Origin: Rhizobiales bacterium 62-47
Lineage (GTDB): Bacteria > Pseudomonadota > Alphaproteobacteria > Rhizobiales > Xanthobacteraceae
NCBI GenBank assembly: GCA_001899255.1
Contig: MKVX01000018.1
Coordinates: 187,150 to 251,149 of the forward strand
Length of the DNA stretch: 64,000 bases
Direction: 5' to 3'
Position numbers and translations under genes: made by a program. The notes beneath the pieces were generated by a model. The model saw only the letters and a list, made by a program, of their open reading frames with translations, searched no databases and was not told where the DNA came from. Positions 48,746 through 61,061 of this stretch are shown in pieces; position 1 is the stretch's first letter, and each line of letters opens with the position of its first letter.

Positions 48746-49177
48746 TTAGTCGCTGATGCCTTCGCGGCCCTCGATTGTCATCATCGTAGCCATCAGAACG
48801 GCAACCAGTTTTTCCTGGCCGGTGTTCACGGCAAATACATCCGACTGCGTCAGGGTCAGCGTGCGGCCCGCCTTGACGACCCGCCCGCGTGCGATGATGC
48901 GTTCGCCGATCGCCGGCGCGACAAGGTTGATCTTGAATTCGGTCGTCAGCACACCGACGTCCGCCGGCATGACGCTGAGGGCGGCATAACCCGCTGCCGT
49001 ATCCGCGATGGCGCTGATCGCACCGGCGTGGACGAACCCATGTTGTTGCGAGATTTCAGGGCGAGGGCGCAACTCGACATCCACCCTGCCGGAAGATATC
49101 TCGCCCAAAGCCGCACCGAGGGTGGTCATCAATCCTTGCTTGGCAAAGCTCGATCGGATGCGTGCTGCGAAGTCCAT
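48746..49177 (-). CDS. PaaI-family hotdog thioesterase
   Basis: A 143-residue hotdog protein. The catalytic motif HGFVHAGAISAIADTAAGYA (about 46-65), then GVLTTEFKINLVAPAIGERI and ARGRVVKAGRTLTLTQSDVF are canonical for PaaI thioesterases, with Asp59 likely catalytic. The substrate is unknown. It stands alone upstream of recA on the opposite strand. Confidence 0.88.
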   Translation of the reverse strand: MDFAARIRSSFAKQGLMTTLGAALGEISSGRVDVELRPRPEISQQHGFVHAGAISAIADTAAGYAALSVMPADVGVLTTEFKINLVAPAIGERIIARGRVVKAGRTLTLTQSDVFAVNTGQEKLVAVLMATMMTIEGREGISD

Positions 49178-49325
49178 AGTCTCTCACTGTCAGAATCAAC
49201 TCGGAATTTTGCTTTAATGTGGGTTACTGCATTGGCTGTGGTTTACTGCCTTTGGATAATCTGAGCCTTTCGCACCTTATCTACCGAATGAAGGCCGCCC
49301 GCTAAGGGGCTTTACAGGTCAACAG

Positions 49326-49607
49326 ATGGCGGATTGGAGAATCTATCTGGTTGAAGGGCTGCGCGGCCAGAGGCTCGTGCATTCCAAATACTCTCGCTAC
49401 AGCAATGAGTGGGATCATGACCATTGTGCGGCTTGTGGAGTAACTTTTTCCGAGTTGGACCGACCTGGCTGCCAGCATGAGGGTTTCACGACTGGGCCAG
49501 AATATTCTCATGGCCGAGATTACGAGTGGGTCTGCTTCCAGTGCTTCGACGATCTCAAGGGCGAGATGGGTCGGTCGGTCGGCGCAAGCGACCAAAAACC
49601 AAACTAG
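49326..49607 (+). CDS. Small zinc-ribbon-like hypothetical protein
   Basis: A 93-residue protein with CAACG (about residues 35-38) and CFQC (about 70-73), separated by a His/Gly-rich segment (CQHEGFTTGPEYSHGRD), a good metal-binding pattern. DHDHCAACGVTFSE and YEWVCFQCFDDLK match a small family I have seen without function in diverse bacteria. The stretch is AT-richer than its surroundings. No clear ribosome-binding site. It lies on the recA side but ends 180 bases before it. Confidence 0.6.
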   Translation: MADWRIYLVEGLRGQRLVHSKYSRYSNEWDHDHCAACGVTFSELDRPGCQHEGFTTGPEYSHGRDYEWVCFQCFDDLKGEMGRSVGASDQKPN

Positions 49608-49671
49608 GCCACTGTAATTTTCAAGTCAGGCCACTGAGGGTCGAATTCGGCAAGTACCCAAATTTCAAAAA

Positions 49672-49686
49672 GAACATATTGCGAAC
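49672..49686 (+). promoter_or_regulatory. LexA (SOS) box before recA
   Basis: GAAC-ATATTGC-GAAC is an exact match to the alphaproteobacterial LexA site GAAC-N7-GAAC. It ends 101 bases before the recA start. A further GAAC follows at 49690-49693. Confidence 0.85.
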
Positions 49687-49787
49687 TTGGAACAAACAGG
49701 GTACATTGGTTCCAACTCAAGTTATCCCGTTATCGCCGCCGCGTTCGTTGTCGCACCCGCGAATCCCGTCCATAAGGAGCATCATCT

Positions 49788-50876
<1,089 letters not shown>

Positions 50877-50929
50877 GCTTTAGGAGTTTTAGGAGACTTG
50901 AGTTTGCGTAACTTGAGTTTCTCGACCGG

Positions 50930-50980
50930 CAGGCGCTGCGGACGTTGAGTTGCCGACGTCCGCAGTGCCTGTTTGGTTTT
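50930..50980 (+). terminator. recA terminator
   Basis: CAGGCGCTGCGGACGT (50930-50945) pairs with ACGTCCGCAGTGCCTG (50956-50971), 16 bases with one G-U pair, followed by TTTGGTTTT. Confidence 0.9.
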
Positions 50981-51084
50981 ACGAGTCTCTTTTCCAACCG
51001 GCCCTTTCCAACCGCCTCTGCCCAACCGATGTGAGTTGGACAGGTGCGCGCTTGGCCGTGTGCCGAATGCTTGGCGCCGCCTGA

Positions 51085-53970
51085 TTATTCAGCGGCCTGT
51101 GCGTAATCCTCGACCGGCGGACACGAGCAGACCAGATTGCGATCGCCATAAACGTTATCGACGCGGCCGACCGGCGACCAGTATTTGTCGGTGCGCGATG
51201 TGCCGGCCGGGAAGCAGCCATCGGCGCGCGAATAAGCCCGGTCCCATTTGTCGTCGGCGATGTCGTGCACGGTATGTGGCGCATGACGCAGCGGCGATGC
51301 TTCCACCTTCCATCGACCCGACTCGATATCGGCGATCTCGTGCCGGATCGCGATCATCGCGTCGCAGAAGCGATCGATCTCCGCTTTCGATTCGGATTCG
51401 GTCGGCTCGATCATCAGCGTGCCCGGCACCGGGAAGCTCATGGTCGGCGCATGGAAGCCGTAATCGATCAGCCGCTTGGCAATATCGTCGACAGTGACTC
51501 CGGTGGTTGTCTTCAGCGCACGCGGATCGACGATGCATTCGTGGGCGACGCGACCGCGTTCGTTGCGATAGAGCACCGGAAAGTGCGGATCGAGCCGTGC
51601 CGCGATGTAGTTGGCGTTGAGGATCGCGACTTCGGTGGCGCGGGTCAGGCCTTCGCCGCCCATCATCAGAATGTACAGATACGAGATGGTGAGGATCGAG
51701 GCCGAGCCGTAGGGCGCAGCGGAGACCGGGCCGACCGGCGCCCGGCCGCCATCGATCGCGGGATGGCCAGGCAGGAACGGAGCGAGATGCGCCTTGACGC
51801 CGATCGGTCCCATGCCGGGGCCTCCGCCGCCGTGCGGGATGCAGAACGTCTTGTGCAGATTAAGGTGGCTGACGTCGGCACCGTATTCGCCGGGGCGTGC
51901 AAGTCCGACCTGCGCATTCAGGTTGGCGCCATCGAGATAGACCTGACCGCCATGGCCGTGGACGATATCGCAAATGTCGCGGATGTGTTCCTCGAACACG
52001 CCGTGCGTCGATGGATAGGTGATCATCACCGCCGCGAGCTTGGCGGCATGCTGTGTCGCCTTGGCCCGCAGATCGGCGACATCGACATTGCCTTGCTTGT
52101 CGCATGCGACGACGACGACATCCATGCCCGCCATGCTGGCCGACGCCGGATTGGTGCCGTGCGCGGACGAAGGGATCAGGCACACTTTGCGATGCGGCTC
52201 GCCGCGCGAAGCATGATAGCCGCGGATTGCCAGCAGTCCGGCGTACTCGCCTTGCGCGCCGGAATTCGGCTGCAGCGACACGGCGTCGTAGCCGGTGATG
52301 TTCGCGAGCCAACTCTCAAGCCGTTTGAATAGCGCGTGATAGCCGTCGGCCTGTGCGCGCGGTGCGAACGGATGCAGGTTGCCGAATGCTGGCCATGTCA
52401 GCGGGACCATCTCGGTGGTGGCGTTCAGCTTCATGGTGCAGGAGCCGAGCGGGATCATGGCGCGGTCGAGCGCGAGATCGCGATCCGAAAGCTTGCGCAT
52501 ATAGCGCAGCAACTCGGTTTCCGAGCGATGGGCGTGGAACACCGGATGCGTGAGGTAACTGCCTTCGCGCTTCAGTTCGGCAGGCAGCGTGTCACCAACC
52601 TGCGCTTCGACGTTGGCGTACGATAGCTTGCCGCCGAACGCGCGCCACACCGCTTCGACAATCGCCGGTGTCGTGGTCTCGTCGAGCGCGATGCTGATGG
52701 CATGGTCGCCGATGCCGCGCAGGTTCAGCCTTTCATCGAGCGCGCGCGCGACGATGTCGTTGCGTTTGTCGCTGGCGTGCACCGTCACGGTATCGAAGAA
52801 CGCGGCGCTTTGCGGTGCAAAGCCGAGTTGCTGCAAGCCGGCAGCCAGCACCGCGGCGCGGCGATGCACGTTGCGTGCGATCTGCGCCAGACCTTCCGGT
52901 CCGTGATAGACCGCGTACATCGAGGCGATGACCGCCAGCAGCACCTGCGCGGTACAGATGTTGGATGTCGCCTTCTCGCGGCGGATGTGCTGCTCGCGCG
53001 TTTGCAGCGCGAGGCGATAGGCCGGCTCGCCACGTGAATCGACCGAAAGTCCGACCAGACGTCCCGGCAGCGACCGCTTGAGATTGTCGCGCACCGCCAT
53101 GTAAGCGGCATGCGGTCCACCGTAACCCATCGGCACGCCGAAGCGCTGTGCCGAGCCGATGGCGATGTCGGCACCGAGTTCGCCCGGCGACGCCAGCAGC
53201 GTCAATGCCAGCAGGTCGGCGGCGACGATAGCGAGGCCGCCCTGTGCGTGGACTGCAGCGATCGCTCGACGCAAGTCGCGCACGGCGCCGGACGTGCCGG
53301 GATATTGCAGCAGTGCGCCGACAACGGTGGTATTCTCCAGATCGTGCAACGGATCGCCGACGATCAAGGTCCAGCCCAACGGCTCGGCGCGCGTGCGCAA
53401 CACTGCCAGCGTCTGCGGATGCACCTCGTGGTCGACGAAGAACGCGCCGACTTCGTTCTTGGCATTGCCGTGCGCGGAGCGCTCGGCCAGCGCCATCGCT
53501 TCGGCAGCGGCGGTCGCTTCATCGAGCAGCGACGCGTTGGCGACATCGAGCCCGGTCAAGTCGCAGATCATGGTCTGGAAATTGAACAGCGCTTCGAGCC
53601 GACCCTGGCTGATTTCCGGCTGGTATGGTGTGTACGCCGTGTACCACGCTGGATTTTCCAGAATGTTGCGCTGGATCACCGCGGGCAGGATGGTGCCGGA
53701 ATAGCCTTGGCCGATCAGCGAGGTGAAAACCTCGTTGCGCGCAGCCAGTTCGCTCATGTGCGCCAGCGCTTCGGTCTCGCTCAGCGCAAGGCCGAGATCG
53801 AGCGGCGCCTGCTGATGGATCGACGGCGGCAGCGTTTCGCTCATCAACGCAGTGAGGCTCGATGCACCGACGCTGGTCAGCATAGCGTCGATGTCTCGCG
53901 GCGAGGGGCCAATATGGCGGCGCGCAAAGTTAGTCGCGGCTTCGTTGGCGAGCAGGCTGTGCTTGGTCAT
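51085..53970 (-). CDS. gcvP: Glycine dehydrogenase (decarboxylating), GcvP
   Basis: The P protein of the glycine cleavage system decarboxylates glycine with pyridoxal phosphate. The 961-residue single-chain form starts at the ATG at 53970 (GAGG 9 bases upstream). [37 protein letters not shown] and the PLP lysine in [17 protein letters not shown] (with [14 protein letters not shown] after it) are intact. It is the last gene of gcvT-gcvH-gcvP. Confidence 0.97.
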   Translation of the reverse strand: MTKHSLLANEAATNFARRHIGPSPRDIDAMLTSVGASSLTALMSETLPPSIHQQAPLDLGLALSETEALAHMSELAARNEVFTSLIGQGYSGTILPAVIQRNILENPAWYTAYTPYQPEISQGRLEALFNFQTMICDLTGLDVANASLLDEATAAAEAMALAERSAHGNAKNEVGAFFVDHEVHPQTLAVLRTRAEPLGWTLIVGDPLHDLENTTVVGALLQYPGTSGAVRDLRRAIAAVHAQGGLAIVAADLLALTLLASPGELGADIAIGSAQRFGVPMGYGGPHAAYMAVRDNLKRSLPGRLVGLSVDSRGEPAYRLALQTREQHIRREKATSNICTAQVLLAVIASMYAVYHGPEGLAQIARNVHRRAAVLAAGLQQLGFAPQSAAFFDTVTVHASDKRNDIVARALDERLNLRGIGDHAISIALDETTTPAIVEAVWRAFGGKLSYANVEAQVGDTLPAELKREGSYLTHPVFHAHRSETELLRYMRKLSDRDLALDRAMIPLGSCTMKLNATTEMVPLTWPAFGNLHPFAPRAQADGYHALFKRLESWLANITGYDAVSLQPNSGAQGEYAGLLAIRGYHASRGEPHRKVCLIPSSAHGTNPASASMAGMDVVVVACDKQGNVDVADLRAKATQHAAKLAAVMITYPSTHGVFEEHIRDICDIVHGHGGQVYLDGANLNAQVGLARPGEYGADVSHLNLHKTFCIPHGGGGPGMGPIGVKAHLAPFLPGHPAIDGGRAPVGPVSAAPYGSASILTISYLYILMMGGEGLTRATEVAILNANYIAARLDPHFPVLYRNERGRVAHECIVDPRALKTTTGVTVDDIAKRLIDYGFHAPTMSFPVPGTLMIEPTESESKAEIDRFCDAMIAIRHEIADIESGRWKVEASPLRHAPHTVHDIADDKWDRAYSRADGCFPAGTSRTDKYWSPVGRVDNVYGDRNLVCSCPPVEDYAQAAE

Positions 53971-53980
53971 GACGACATCC

Positions 53981-54346
53981 TCAAGCGGTGTGGGCCTTAT
54001 AAGCGGCGGCATCCATCAGGCCGTCGAGTTCGCTCTTGTTGGCGATGCGCAGCTTGAACAGCCACGCCTTGCCGTCGGCGTCGGTATTGATCAGTGCCGG
54101 TTCGCCGCTCACGGCATCGTTGACCTCGACGACTTCGCCGGTGATCGGTGCGTAGACGTCGGAGGCTGCCTTGACGGATTCGACAACCGCGGCTGCCTCT
54201 GACTTGTTCAGTTGACGTCCGACCTTCGGCAGTTCGACGAAGACGATGTCGCCAAGCTGCTCCTGCGCGTAATTGGTGATGCCAACGGTGACGACGTCGC
54301 CGTCGACGGCAAGCCATTCATGATCGGCGGTGTAGAGCGTGGTCAT
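53981..54346 (-). CDS. gcvH: Glycine cleavage system H protein
   Basis: The 121-residue lipoyl carrier of the system. [20 protein letters not shown] and the lipoylation site in [20 protein letters not shown] (Lys of VESVKA) are canonical. I chose the ATG at 54346 (GAGG 7 bases upstream) over a TTG two codons earlier. It is 10 bases before gcvP. Confidence 0.97.
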   Translation of the reverse strand: MTTLYTADHEWLAVDGDVVTVGITNYAQEQLGDIVFVELPKVGRQLNKSEAAAVVESVKAASDVYAPITGEVVEVNDAVSGEPALINTDADGKAWLFKLRIANKSELDGLMDAAAYKAHTA

Positions 54347-54355
54347 GGTCAATCC

Positions 54356-55507
54356 TCAACGCTTGTAGCTGTGGGGAAAAAAGGGGAGATCGGCAACGCG
54401 CAGCGGCAAGCGCTGTCCGCGAACTTCAGCAAAAACTGTGCCGCCAATGGCGGCCTCTGAACTCGGCAGATAGCCCATGGCGATCGGTGCGCCGACGCTT
54501 GGGCCGAAACCGCCGGAAGTCACACTGCCGATTTGCTCGCCAGAACTCGCGTCGGCAAACAAGGGCGCACCTTCGCGCACCGGTGCGCGGCCTTCAGGCC
54601 TGAGGCCGACGCGCTTGCGCGCAACGCCGGTGTCGATTTGCGTGAGAATCTTCGTGGCGCCGGGGAACCCGCCAGCGCGTGCGCCGCCGGTGCGACGGCT
54701 CTTTTGAATCGACCAGACCAGATCCCCTTCGACCGGCGTCGTCGTGGTATCGATATCGTGGCCGTACAGACACAAGCCGGCCTCGAGCCGCAGGCTGTCG
54801 CGTGCGCCGAGTCCGATCAGGGTGACGTTATCGTCGGCGAGCAGGGCGGTGGCCAGCGCTTCGGCATCGGCGGCCGGAACCGAAATCTCGAAACCGTCCT
54901 CGCCGGTATAGCCTGAGCGCGAGACGAAACAGTCGAGGCCCATCACCCGGCGCGGCCCGGCATCCATGAAGCGCATCGCGGCGGCTTCCGGACAAAGCCG
55001 CGTCAGTGCCGCAACGGCCTTCGGCCCCTGTAAAGCGATCAACGCGCGTTCGGTCAACGGCTCGATGATGCAGGTGTCGAAAAGCGCGGCACGCAGCAGG
55101 GCTTCGTCCTCGGCCTTGCAGGCGGCGTTGACGACTACGAACAGGTGGTCGCCAAAATTGGCCACCATCAGGTCGTCGAGGATGCCGCCATCCGCGTTGG
55201 TGAACTGGGCGTAACGCTGCCGGCCCTGCGCAACCGCGACGATATCCTGCGGCACCAGCCGTTCCAGCGCGAGCGCAGCATCTTCCACCTTGCCGGACTT
55301 CGGCCGCAGGGCGATCTGGCCCATATGCGACACGTCAAAAAGTCCGGCTGATGCACGCGTGTGCAGATGCTCTTTGAGCACGCCTAACGTGTACTGTACC
55401 GGCATGTCGTATCCGGCAAATGGAACCATCTTGCCGCCGCGTGCCAGATGCAGCGCGTGCAGCGGAGTTTGTTTCAAGGGGGCGAGTGCGGTGTCGTGCG
55501 CAGACAT
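54356..55507 (-). CDS. gcvT: Aminomethyltransferase, GcvT
   Basis: The T protein transfers the aminomethyl carbon to tetrahydrofolate. The 383-residue product starts at the ATG at 55507. [46 protein letters not shown] and [20 protein letters not shown] are canonical. The longer frame to 55564 would run into the glycine riboswitch. It is the first gene of the operon. Confidence 0.97.
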   Translation of the reverse strand: MSAHDTALAPLKQTPLHALHLARGGKMVPFAGYDMPVQYTLGVLKEHLHTRASAGLFDVSHMGQIALRPKSGKVEDAALALERLVPQDIVAVAQGRQRYAQFTNADGGILDDLMVANFGDHLFVVVNAACKAEDEALLRAALFDTCIIEPLTERALIALQGPKAVAALTRLCPEAAAMRFMDAGPRRVMGLDCFVSRSGYTGEDGFEISVPAADAEALATALLADDNVTLIGLGARDSLRLEAGLCLYGHDIDTTTTPVEGDLVWSIQKSRRTGGARAGGFPGATKILTQIDTGVARKRVGLRPEGRAPVREGAPLFADASSGEQIGSVTSGGFGPSVGAPIAMGYLPSSEAAIGGTVFAEVRGQRLPLRVADLPFFPHSYKR

Positions 55508-55560
55508 CGTGAGGCTCCAGGTGGCTATCAGGGGAAATTCCCTGAAAACCGGTCGAAGCC

Positions 55561-55728
55561 CCATCTGTCGCTGTGCCTGAGAGTATTATCCCGTCGGCGG
55601 ACCTCCCGGACGATCGGCGCCGGTCGGTCTCTTTCCAGATGCAGTTAAATCACGCGGTCCTTTTGCCTGAGAGTTTCCGGGGCGGTTGCTCCTTCGGCGC
55701 CGGCCTAAGCCGATCTCTCCCGACGTGA
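55561..55728 (-). promoter_or_regulatory. Tandem glycine riboswitch
   Basis: On the minus strand two glycine aptamers follow each other: the first contains CGGGAGAG, GGCGCCGAAGGAGCAA and AACTCTCAGGCAAAAGGAC (about 55645-55728), the second GGAAAGAGACC, GGCGCCGA, GGGAGG and TACTCTCAGGCACAGCGAC (about 55561-55642). Both match the gcvT-type aptamer pattern. It ends 54 bases before the gcvT start. Confidence 0.88.
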
Positions 55729-56042
55729 TTCATCGTACGGGACACCCAAAACACGGCTTCCCTTCGGCTGTCAACGCACTGTTGAGTTATCAACGGCACA
55801 AAGCGGCGGCCGCAACTCCCTGATCCGGAGCCCATTTTCTGGACAGCGGTATTCCCGCCGTCTAAAAGCGGTGGGCTGGGGCGCAAACGTGGGAGCCATG
55901 GCAGGCTTTGTATCCGGCTCAATGCTCCCATATTGCAATGCGTGCATGGAGGTTTGGCGACCGTCCATTGTACGGCGGATCATGCGCTTGAACTGTCATC
56001 GATGCGGCGGGGCCGCGACACGCTGGGTGCGATTGGACGAAC

Positions 56043-58709
56043 ATGAGTGGCGTTAACGAAATCAGGTCGGCGTTTCTGAATTACTTCGCGAAAAACGACC
56101 ACGCGATCGTGCCATCCTCACCGCTGGTACCGCGCAACGATCCGACCTTGATGTTCACCAATGCTGGCATGGTGCAATTCAAGAATGTCTTCACCGGCGT
56201 CGAGAAGCGTCCGTATCACCGCGCCACCACGTCGCAGAAGTGCGTTCGCGCCGGCGGCAAGCACAACGATCTCGACAACGTCGGATACACGGCGCGGCAT
56301 CACACTTTCTTCGAGATGCTCGGCAACTTCTCGTTTGGTGACTACTTCAAGGAACGCGCCATCGAACTGGCGTGGAATCTCATCACCAAGGAATACGGTC
56401 TGCCGAAAGAGCGGCTGACCGCGACCGTTTACATCGACGACGATGAGGCGTTCAGGCTGTGGAAGAAGATCGCGGGGCTACCGGAGTCGCGCATTATCCG
56501 CATCGCGGGAGCCGATAATTTCTGGCAGATGGGCGATACCGGTCCATGCGGTCCGTGCTCGGAAATCTTCTTCGATCATGGCGATCATATTCCGGGCGGC
56601 CCGCCGGGATCGCCCGATGAAGACGGCGATCGCTTCATCGAGATTTGGAATCTCGTCTTCATGCAGTTCGAGCAACTCGAGGGCGGCGTGCGTAACGCAT
56701 TGCCGAAACCGTCGATCGATACCGGCATGGGGCTCGAGCGCATCGCCGCGGTGCTGCAGGGCAAGCACGATAACTACGACATCGACCTGTTTGCGTCGCT
56801 GATCCGGGCCATCGCCGAACTGACCGGGGCCGATCCGCACGGTGAGCAGAAAGCCTCGCTGCGCGTCATCGCCGACCATTTGCGCGCCTCGTCGTTCCTG
56901 ATTGCCGACGGCGTGCTGCCGTCGAACGAAGGGCGCGGCTATGTGTTGCGCCGGATCATGCGTCGCGCCATGCGGCACGCGCAATTGCTCGGTGCCAAAG
57001 AGCCGCTGATGTGGCGATTGGTGTGGGCGCTGGTGCGCGAGATGGGACAGGCCTATCCCGAACTGGTACGTGCCGAAACCTTGATCGAGGAAACCTTGCG
57101 GCTGGAAGAAACCCGCTTCCGCAAGACGCTGGAACGTGGGCTGACCATCCTCGACGACAAGAGCCGTTCGCTCAAGAAGGGCGACATGTTTGATGGCGAA
57201 ACCGCCTTCACGCTTTACGACACCTACGGCTTCCCGCTGGACCTGACGCAGGATGCGTTGCGCACGCGCGGCATCGGCGTGGATATCGCCTCGTTCACCG
57301 ACGCCATGGATCGCCAGCGCGAGAAGGCGCGCGCCTCATGGGCCGGCTCGGGTGAGGCTGCGACGGAATCGATCTGGTATCCGCTGCGCGAGAAGCTGGG
57401 CGCCACCGAATTCCTCGGCTATGAGACCGAGACCGCCGAAGGCGTGGTTGCCGCGCTGGTCAAGGACGGCAAGGAAGTCGATCAGCTCAAGGCCGGCGAC
57501 AGCGGCGCCATTATTCTCAATCAAACGCCGTTCTACGCGGAGTCCGGCGGTCAAGTCGGCGACATCGGCGCCATGGTTGGTGAGGGCGTCAAGGTGCGCA
57601 TCACCGAGACGCAGAAGAAGGCCGGCGACGTGTTCGTGCATCTCGGCACCGTGGAGCAGGGCACGCTGAAGCCGGGCGCGGCGCTGCAACTCGACGTTGA
57701 TCATGCGCGCCGCAGCGCCATTCGCGCCAACCACTCGGCGACGCATCTGTTGCATGAAGCGTTGCGTCAGGTGCTCGGCGATCATATCGCGCAACGCGGT
57801 TCGCTAGTGGCGCCGGAGCGGCTTCGCTTCGACTTCGTGCACAACAAGCCGATTACACCGGACGAATTGCGACGCGTCGAGGACATCGCCAACGAGGTGG
57901 TGCTCGAGAACGGCGAAGTGGTGACGCGCCTGATGGCACTCGACGAGGCCCGCGAGTCCGGAGCGCGTGCGCTGTTCGGCGAAAAGTACGGCGACGAAGT
58001 GCGTGTCGTTTCGATGGGCAACAAGGCTCCGGAGAGCAATGCGCTGGGTTGGTCGGTCGAACTGTGCGGCGGTACTCACGTGCGGCGCACCGGCGACATC
58101 GGTCTGATTTCGATCACCGGCGAAAGCGCGGTGGCCTCCGGCGTTCGACGCATCGAGGCGCTGACTGGGCATCAGGCCCGGCAGGCCGCTAATAACGTCA
58201 TTCACACCGCGAAAACGGCAGCCGCTGAACTGCGCACCACGCTGGATGACATGCCGGCACGCATCGCCGCGCTTCTCGAAGAGCGCAAGAAGCTGGAGCG
58301 CGATCTGTCCGATGCCCGCAAGAAGCTGGCGATGGGCGGCGGCGGCGCCGCCGGTTCAGCGGCGGAGGCAGGCGTGCGCGAGGTCGGTAACGTCAAGCTG
58401 ATGGCGCGCGCAGTCGAAGGCATCGAGATGAAGGATCTCAAGAGCCTGGCCGATGACGGCAAGAAACAGCTTGGTTCGGGCATTGTCGCCATTGTCGGCG
58501 TCACCGGCGACGGCAAGGCGGGTATCGTCGTTGGCGTCACCAACGACCTGACCTCGCGCTTCAATGCCGTCGATCTGGTCAAGAAGGGTTCCGAGGCACT
58601 CGGCGGCAAGGGCGGCGGTGGCCGCCCCGACATGGCGCAGGCCGGCGGCCCAGACGGCTCCAAGGCCAATGCGGCGCTGGCGGCGATCGAACAGGCCCTC
58701 GGCGCCTGA
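56043..58709 (+). CDS. alaS: Alanyl-tRNA synthetase
   Basis: An 888-residue alanyl-tRNA synthetase that charges tRNA-Ala. The aminoacylation domain ([60 protein letters not shown]), the editing domain with the [15 protein letters not shown] zinc motif and [13 protein letters not shown], and the C-terminal coiled coil plus DHHA1-like part ([20 protein letters not shown]) are intact. Length is typical. Confidence 0.98.
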   Translation: MSGVNEIRSAFLNYFAKNDHAIVPSSPLVPRNDPTLMFTNAGMVQFKNVFTGVEKRPYHRATTSQKCVRAGGKHNDLDNVGYTARHHTFFEMLGNFSFGDYFKERAIELAWNLITKEYGLPKERLTATVYIDDDEAFRLWKKIAGLPESRIIRIAGADNFWQMGDTGPCGPCSEIFFDHGDHIPGGPPGSPDEDGDRFIEIWNLVFMQFEQLEGGVRNALPKPSIDTGMGLERIAAVLQGKHDNYDIDLFASLIRAIAELTGADPHGEQKASLRVIADHLRASSFLIADGVLPSNEGRGYVLRRIMRRAMRHAQLLGAKEPLMWRLVWALVREMGQAYPELVRAETLIEETLRLEETRFRKTLERGLTILDDKSRSLKKGDMFDGETAFTLYDTYGFPLDLTQDALRTRGIGVDIASFTDAMDRQREKARASWAGSGEAATESIWYPLREKLGATEFLGYETETAEGVVAALVKDGKEVDQLKAGDSGAIILNQTPFYAESGGQVGDIGAMVGEGVKVRITETQKKAGDVFVHLGTVEQGTLKPGAALQLDVDHARRSAIRANHSATHLLHEALRQVLGDHIAQRGSLVAPERLRFDFVHNKPITPDELRRVEDIANEVVLENGEVVTRLMALDEARESGARALFGEKYGDEVRVVSMGNKAPESNALGWSVELCGGTHVRRTGDIGLISITGESAVASGVRRIEALTGHQARQAANNVIHTAKTAAAELRTTLDDMPARIAALLEERKKLERDLSDARKKLAMGGGGAAGSAAEAGVREVGNVKLMARAVEGIEMKDLKSLADDGKKQLGSGIVAIVGVTGDGKAGIVVGVTNDLTSRFNAVDLVKKGSEALGGKGGGGRPDMAQAGGPDGSKANAALAAIEQALGA

Positions 58710-58715
58710 GAATCG

Positions 58716-58740
58716 CGCCGCACCACTGATTGGTGCGGCG
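58716..58740 (+). terminator. Hairpin after alaS
   Basis: CGCCGCACCA (58716-58725) and TGGTGCGGCG (58731-58740) form a perfect 10-base stem with a 5-base loop, 6 bases after the stop. There is no T tract. Confidence 0.55.
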
Positions 58741-58794
58741 ATGGGTAGCCGATAACCTGCTGGCATCATGTTCGCTCATGCAACATTATGCCTC

Positions 58795-60522
58795 ATGCAT
58801 CATAACACTCCATTGATTTCGACTGTCGTCGTCGGCCTCGTGCTGGCGTTTGTTTTCGGAGCGCTGGTCCAGCGTGTCCGAGTTTCACCCTTGGTAGGCT
58901 ACCTGTTGGCTGGCGTGGTGATGGGACCGTTTACGCCCGGTTTCGTCGCCGACCAGAATATCGCCAACGAACTGGCCGAAATCGGCATCATTCTGCTGAT
59001 GTTTGGCGTCGGGCTGCATTTCTCACTGAAGGATTTGTGGTCGGTCCGCGCCATCGCGCTGCCCGGCGCCGTCGTGCAGATTTCGGCGGCCACCGTGATG
59101 GGCTGGGGATTGGGCTGGGCACTCGGCTGGAGTACCGGCAAGGGCATCATGTTCGGCCTTGCGCTGTCGACGGCATCCACCGTGGTGCTGTTGCGCGCCA
59201 TGCAGGAACGGCGGCTGATCGAAACCGAGCGCGGACGTATCGCCGTCGGCTGGCTGATCGTCGAAGACATCGCCATGGTGCTGACCCTTGTGCTGCTGCC
59301 GGCGCTCGCGGGATTGCTCAACGGCGATGCGGGAGCAATGGCCGACTGGCGCGCGCTGGCCTGGCCGATTGTCATCACGCTCGGCAAGGTGGCGGCATTC
59401 GTGGTGTTCATGCTGGTGGTCGGGCGGCGGGTCATTCCGTGGATCCTGCATTACGTCGCACATACCGGTTCGCGCGAATTGTTTCGACTGGCGGTGTTCG
59501 CCATCTCACTTGGCGTTGCATTCGGCGCGGCGACCCTGTTCGATGTGTCGTTCGCGCTGGGTGCGTTCTTCGCCGGCATGATCCTGAGCGAGTCCGAGCT
59601 CAGCCAGCGAGCCGCCAACGAAACGCTGCCGTTGCGCGATGCCTTCGCAGTGCTGTTCTTCGTCTCGGTGGGAATGCTGTTCGATCCGGCGATCATCGTG
59701 AAGGAGCCGCTGCCGCTGCTGGCGACGCTGTTCATCATTCTCGTCGGCAAATCGCTGGCGGCATTCGCCATCGTGCGGCTGTTCGGCCATCCGAACTCCA
59801 CGGCGCTGACCATCTCCGCGAGCCTGGCTCAAATCGGCGAATTCTCTTTCATTCTGGTGACGCTCGGCGTCAGCCTCGGGCTTATGACGGATCGCGGGCG
59901 GGACCTCGTGCTGGCCGGCGCCATAATCTCGATCATGCTCAATCCGCTATGGTTTGAGTTGCTCGGTCGCTTCCTGAAGGATAAGGAGCCGGCAGCTTCT
60001 GGTGGCATCAAGCCAGCGGGTGAGGCGCGTCCCGTGCCGCGCGAACCATTGCCGATCTCTGCGTTGAGTAATCACGTGGTGCTGGTCGGTCATGGCCGCG
60101 TCGGTAGCGTCGTCAGCCGGGCGCTACGCGATGCACAAACGCCGCTGCTGGTGATCGAGGATAATCCCGGCACCATCGAACGGCTCAAACAGGAAGGCGT
60201 CGAAGTCATCACCGGCAACGCTGCTGCGCCTGATATGTTGCAAGCGGCGAACGTCGGCGCCGCGCGCGGCCTGCTGGTCGCTATTCCCGATGCTTTCGAG
60301 GGTGGTCAGATCGTTGCCAAGGCGAGGGCGATCAGCCCCAGCCTGCCGATCATCGCGCGCGCGCATTCTGAAGAGGAGATCGCCCACCTCAAGTTTCACG
60401 GCGCAACATCGGTGATCATGGGCGAAATGGAAATCGCCCGTGCGATGCTGGCGCAAATCGCATCGGATGCTGCTGCCGATACCGCCGAACCCGTCGGCAG
60501 CAATCGGCCATCGGCGGCGTGA
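58795..60522 (+). CDS. YbaL/Kef-type cation:proton antiporter
   Basis: A 575-residue membrane transporter. About twelve helices (VVVGLVLAFVFGALVQRVRV, SPLVGYLLAGVVMGPFTPGF onward) make the CPA2 domain, with GLALSTASTVVLLRAMQERR and FFAGMILSESELSQRAAN conserved. From about 405 a TrkA-N (RCK) domain begins (HVVLVGHGRVGSVVSRALRD), which binds nucleotides and gates such transporters. The ATG at 58795 fits the family N-terminus; the frame is open to 58768. No strong ribosome-binding site was seen. Confidence 0.9.
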   Translation: MHHNTPLISTVVVGLVLAFVFGALVQRVRVSPLVGYLLAGVVMGPFTPGFVADQNIANELAEIGIILLMFGVGLHFSLKDLWSVRAIALPGAVVQISAATVMGWGLGWALGWSTGKGIMFGLALSTASTVVLLRAMQERRLIETERGRIAVGWLIVEDIAMVLTLVLLPALAGLLNGDAGAMADWRALAWPIVITLGKVAAFVVFMLVVGRRVIPWILHYVAHTGSRELFRLAVFAISLGVAFGAATLFDVSFALGAFFAGMILSESELSQRAANETLPLRDAFAVLFFVSVGMLFDPAIIVKEPLPLLATLFIILVGKSLAAFAIVRLFGHPNSTALTISASLAQIGEFSFILVTLGVSLGLMTDRGRDLVLAGAIISIMLNPLWFELLGRFLKDKEPAASGGIKPAGEARPVPREPLPISALSNHVVLVGHGRVGSVVSRALRDAQTPLLVIEDNPGTIERLKQEGVEVITGNAAAPDMLQAANVGAARGLLVAIPDAFEGGQIVAKARAISPSLPIIARAHSEEEIAHLKFHGATSVIMGEMEIARAMLAQIASDAAADTAEPVGSNRPSAA

Positions 60523-60960
60523 TCAGCCCGCGAGTTCCGGCTCGCGGGCCGTGATCATCTGACGAACCTCGTCGGAAATCCGGGCGGGCCGATGTGTGCG
60601 CTGATTGGTGTTGACCCAGACGATTTCGCCGGTGGCGAACAATTTGTCTTCGCCTTTCGGAAAAATGGCGAGTTCGAAGACAAGGCTCGACGTGCCGATC
60701 CGTGCGACTCGCGCGCCGACTTCGATTTCCTGATCGAAGCGGATCGGCGCTTTGTATTCGATCACCGACTTGACGACGTGGAAGTCCATCCCGGTCTTCT
60801 GCGCATCGGCATACTGGTCGAAGCCGAGGGCGCGGAAGTATTCGGTAATGGCGGTGTCGTAGTAGGTCAGATAATGCGCGTTGAAGACGACACCCTGGCC
60901 GTCGATCTCCGAGTAACGCACCCGGAAGGGATGGAAGAAGTGGAATTGGTTCCGCGTCAT
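60523..60960 (-). CDS. YbgC-type acyl-CoA thioesterase
   Basis: A 145-residue hotdog protein from the ATG at 60960. VRYSEIDGQGVVFNAHYLTY has the catalytic Asp (of EIDGQGVV) and the His-Tyr region, then EYFRALGFDQYADAQKTGMD and KAPIRFDQEIEVGARVARIG. These match the 4HBT/YbgC family. It converges with the antiporter gene, their stop codons abutting, and is downstream of icd. Confidence 0.88.
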   Translation of the reverse strand: MTRNQFHFFHPFRVRYSEIDGQGVVFNAHYLTYYDTAITEYFRALGFDQYADAQKTGMDFHVVKSVIEYKAPIRFDQEIEVGARVARIGTSSLVFELAIFPKGEDKLFATGEIVWVNTNQRTHRPARISDEVRQMITAREPELAG

Positions 60961-61006
60961 TATCCGGTGAACTCCAGCATCCAATAGAATTCGAGGTCAC
61001 ATAATC

Positions 61007-61041
61007 AAAAGGGTGGCACGGGCAACCCGCACCACCCTTTT
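61007..61041. terminator. Bidirectional terminator after icd
   Basis: AAAAGGGTGG (61007-61016) pairs with CCACCCTTTT (61032-61041). On the minus strand the T run ends the icd transcript, 20 bases after its stop. Confidence 0.85.
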
Positions 61042-61061
61042 TAGAGTCGTTGATCGAGGCG

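Noticed and set aside
50896-50922. ACTTGAGTTT repeated twice after recA
   Set aside because: Only two short copies; too little to call a functional repeat.
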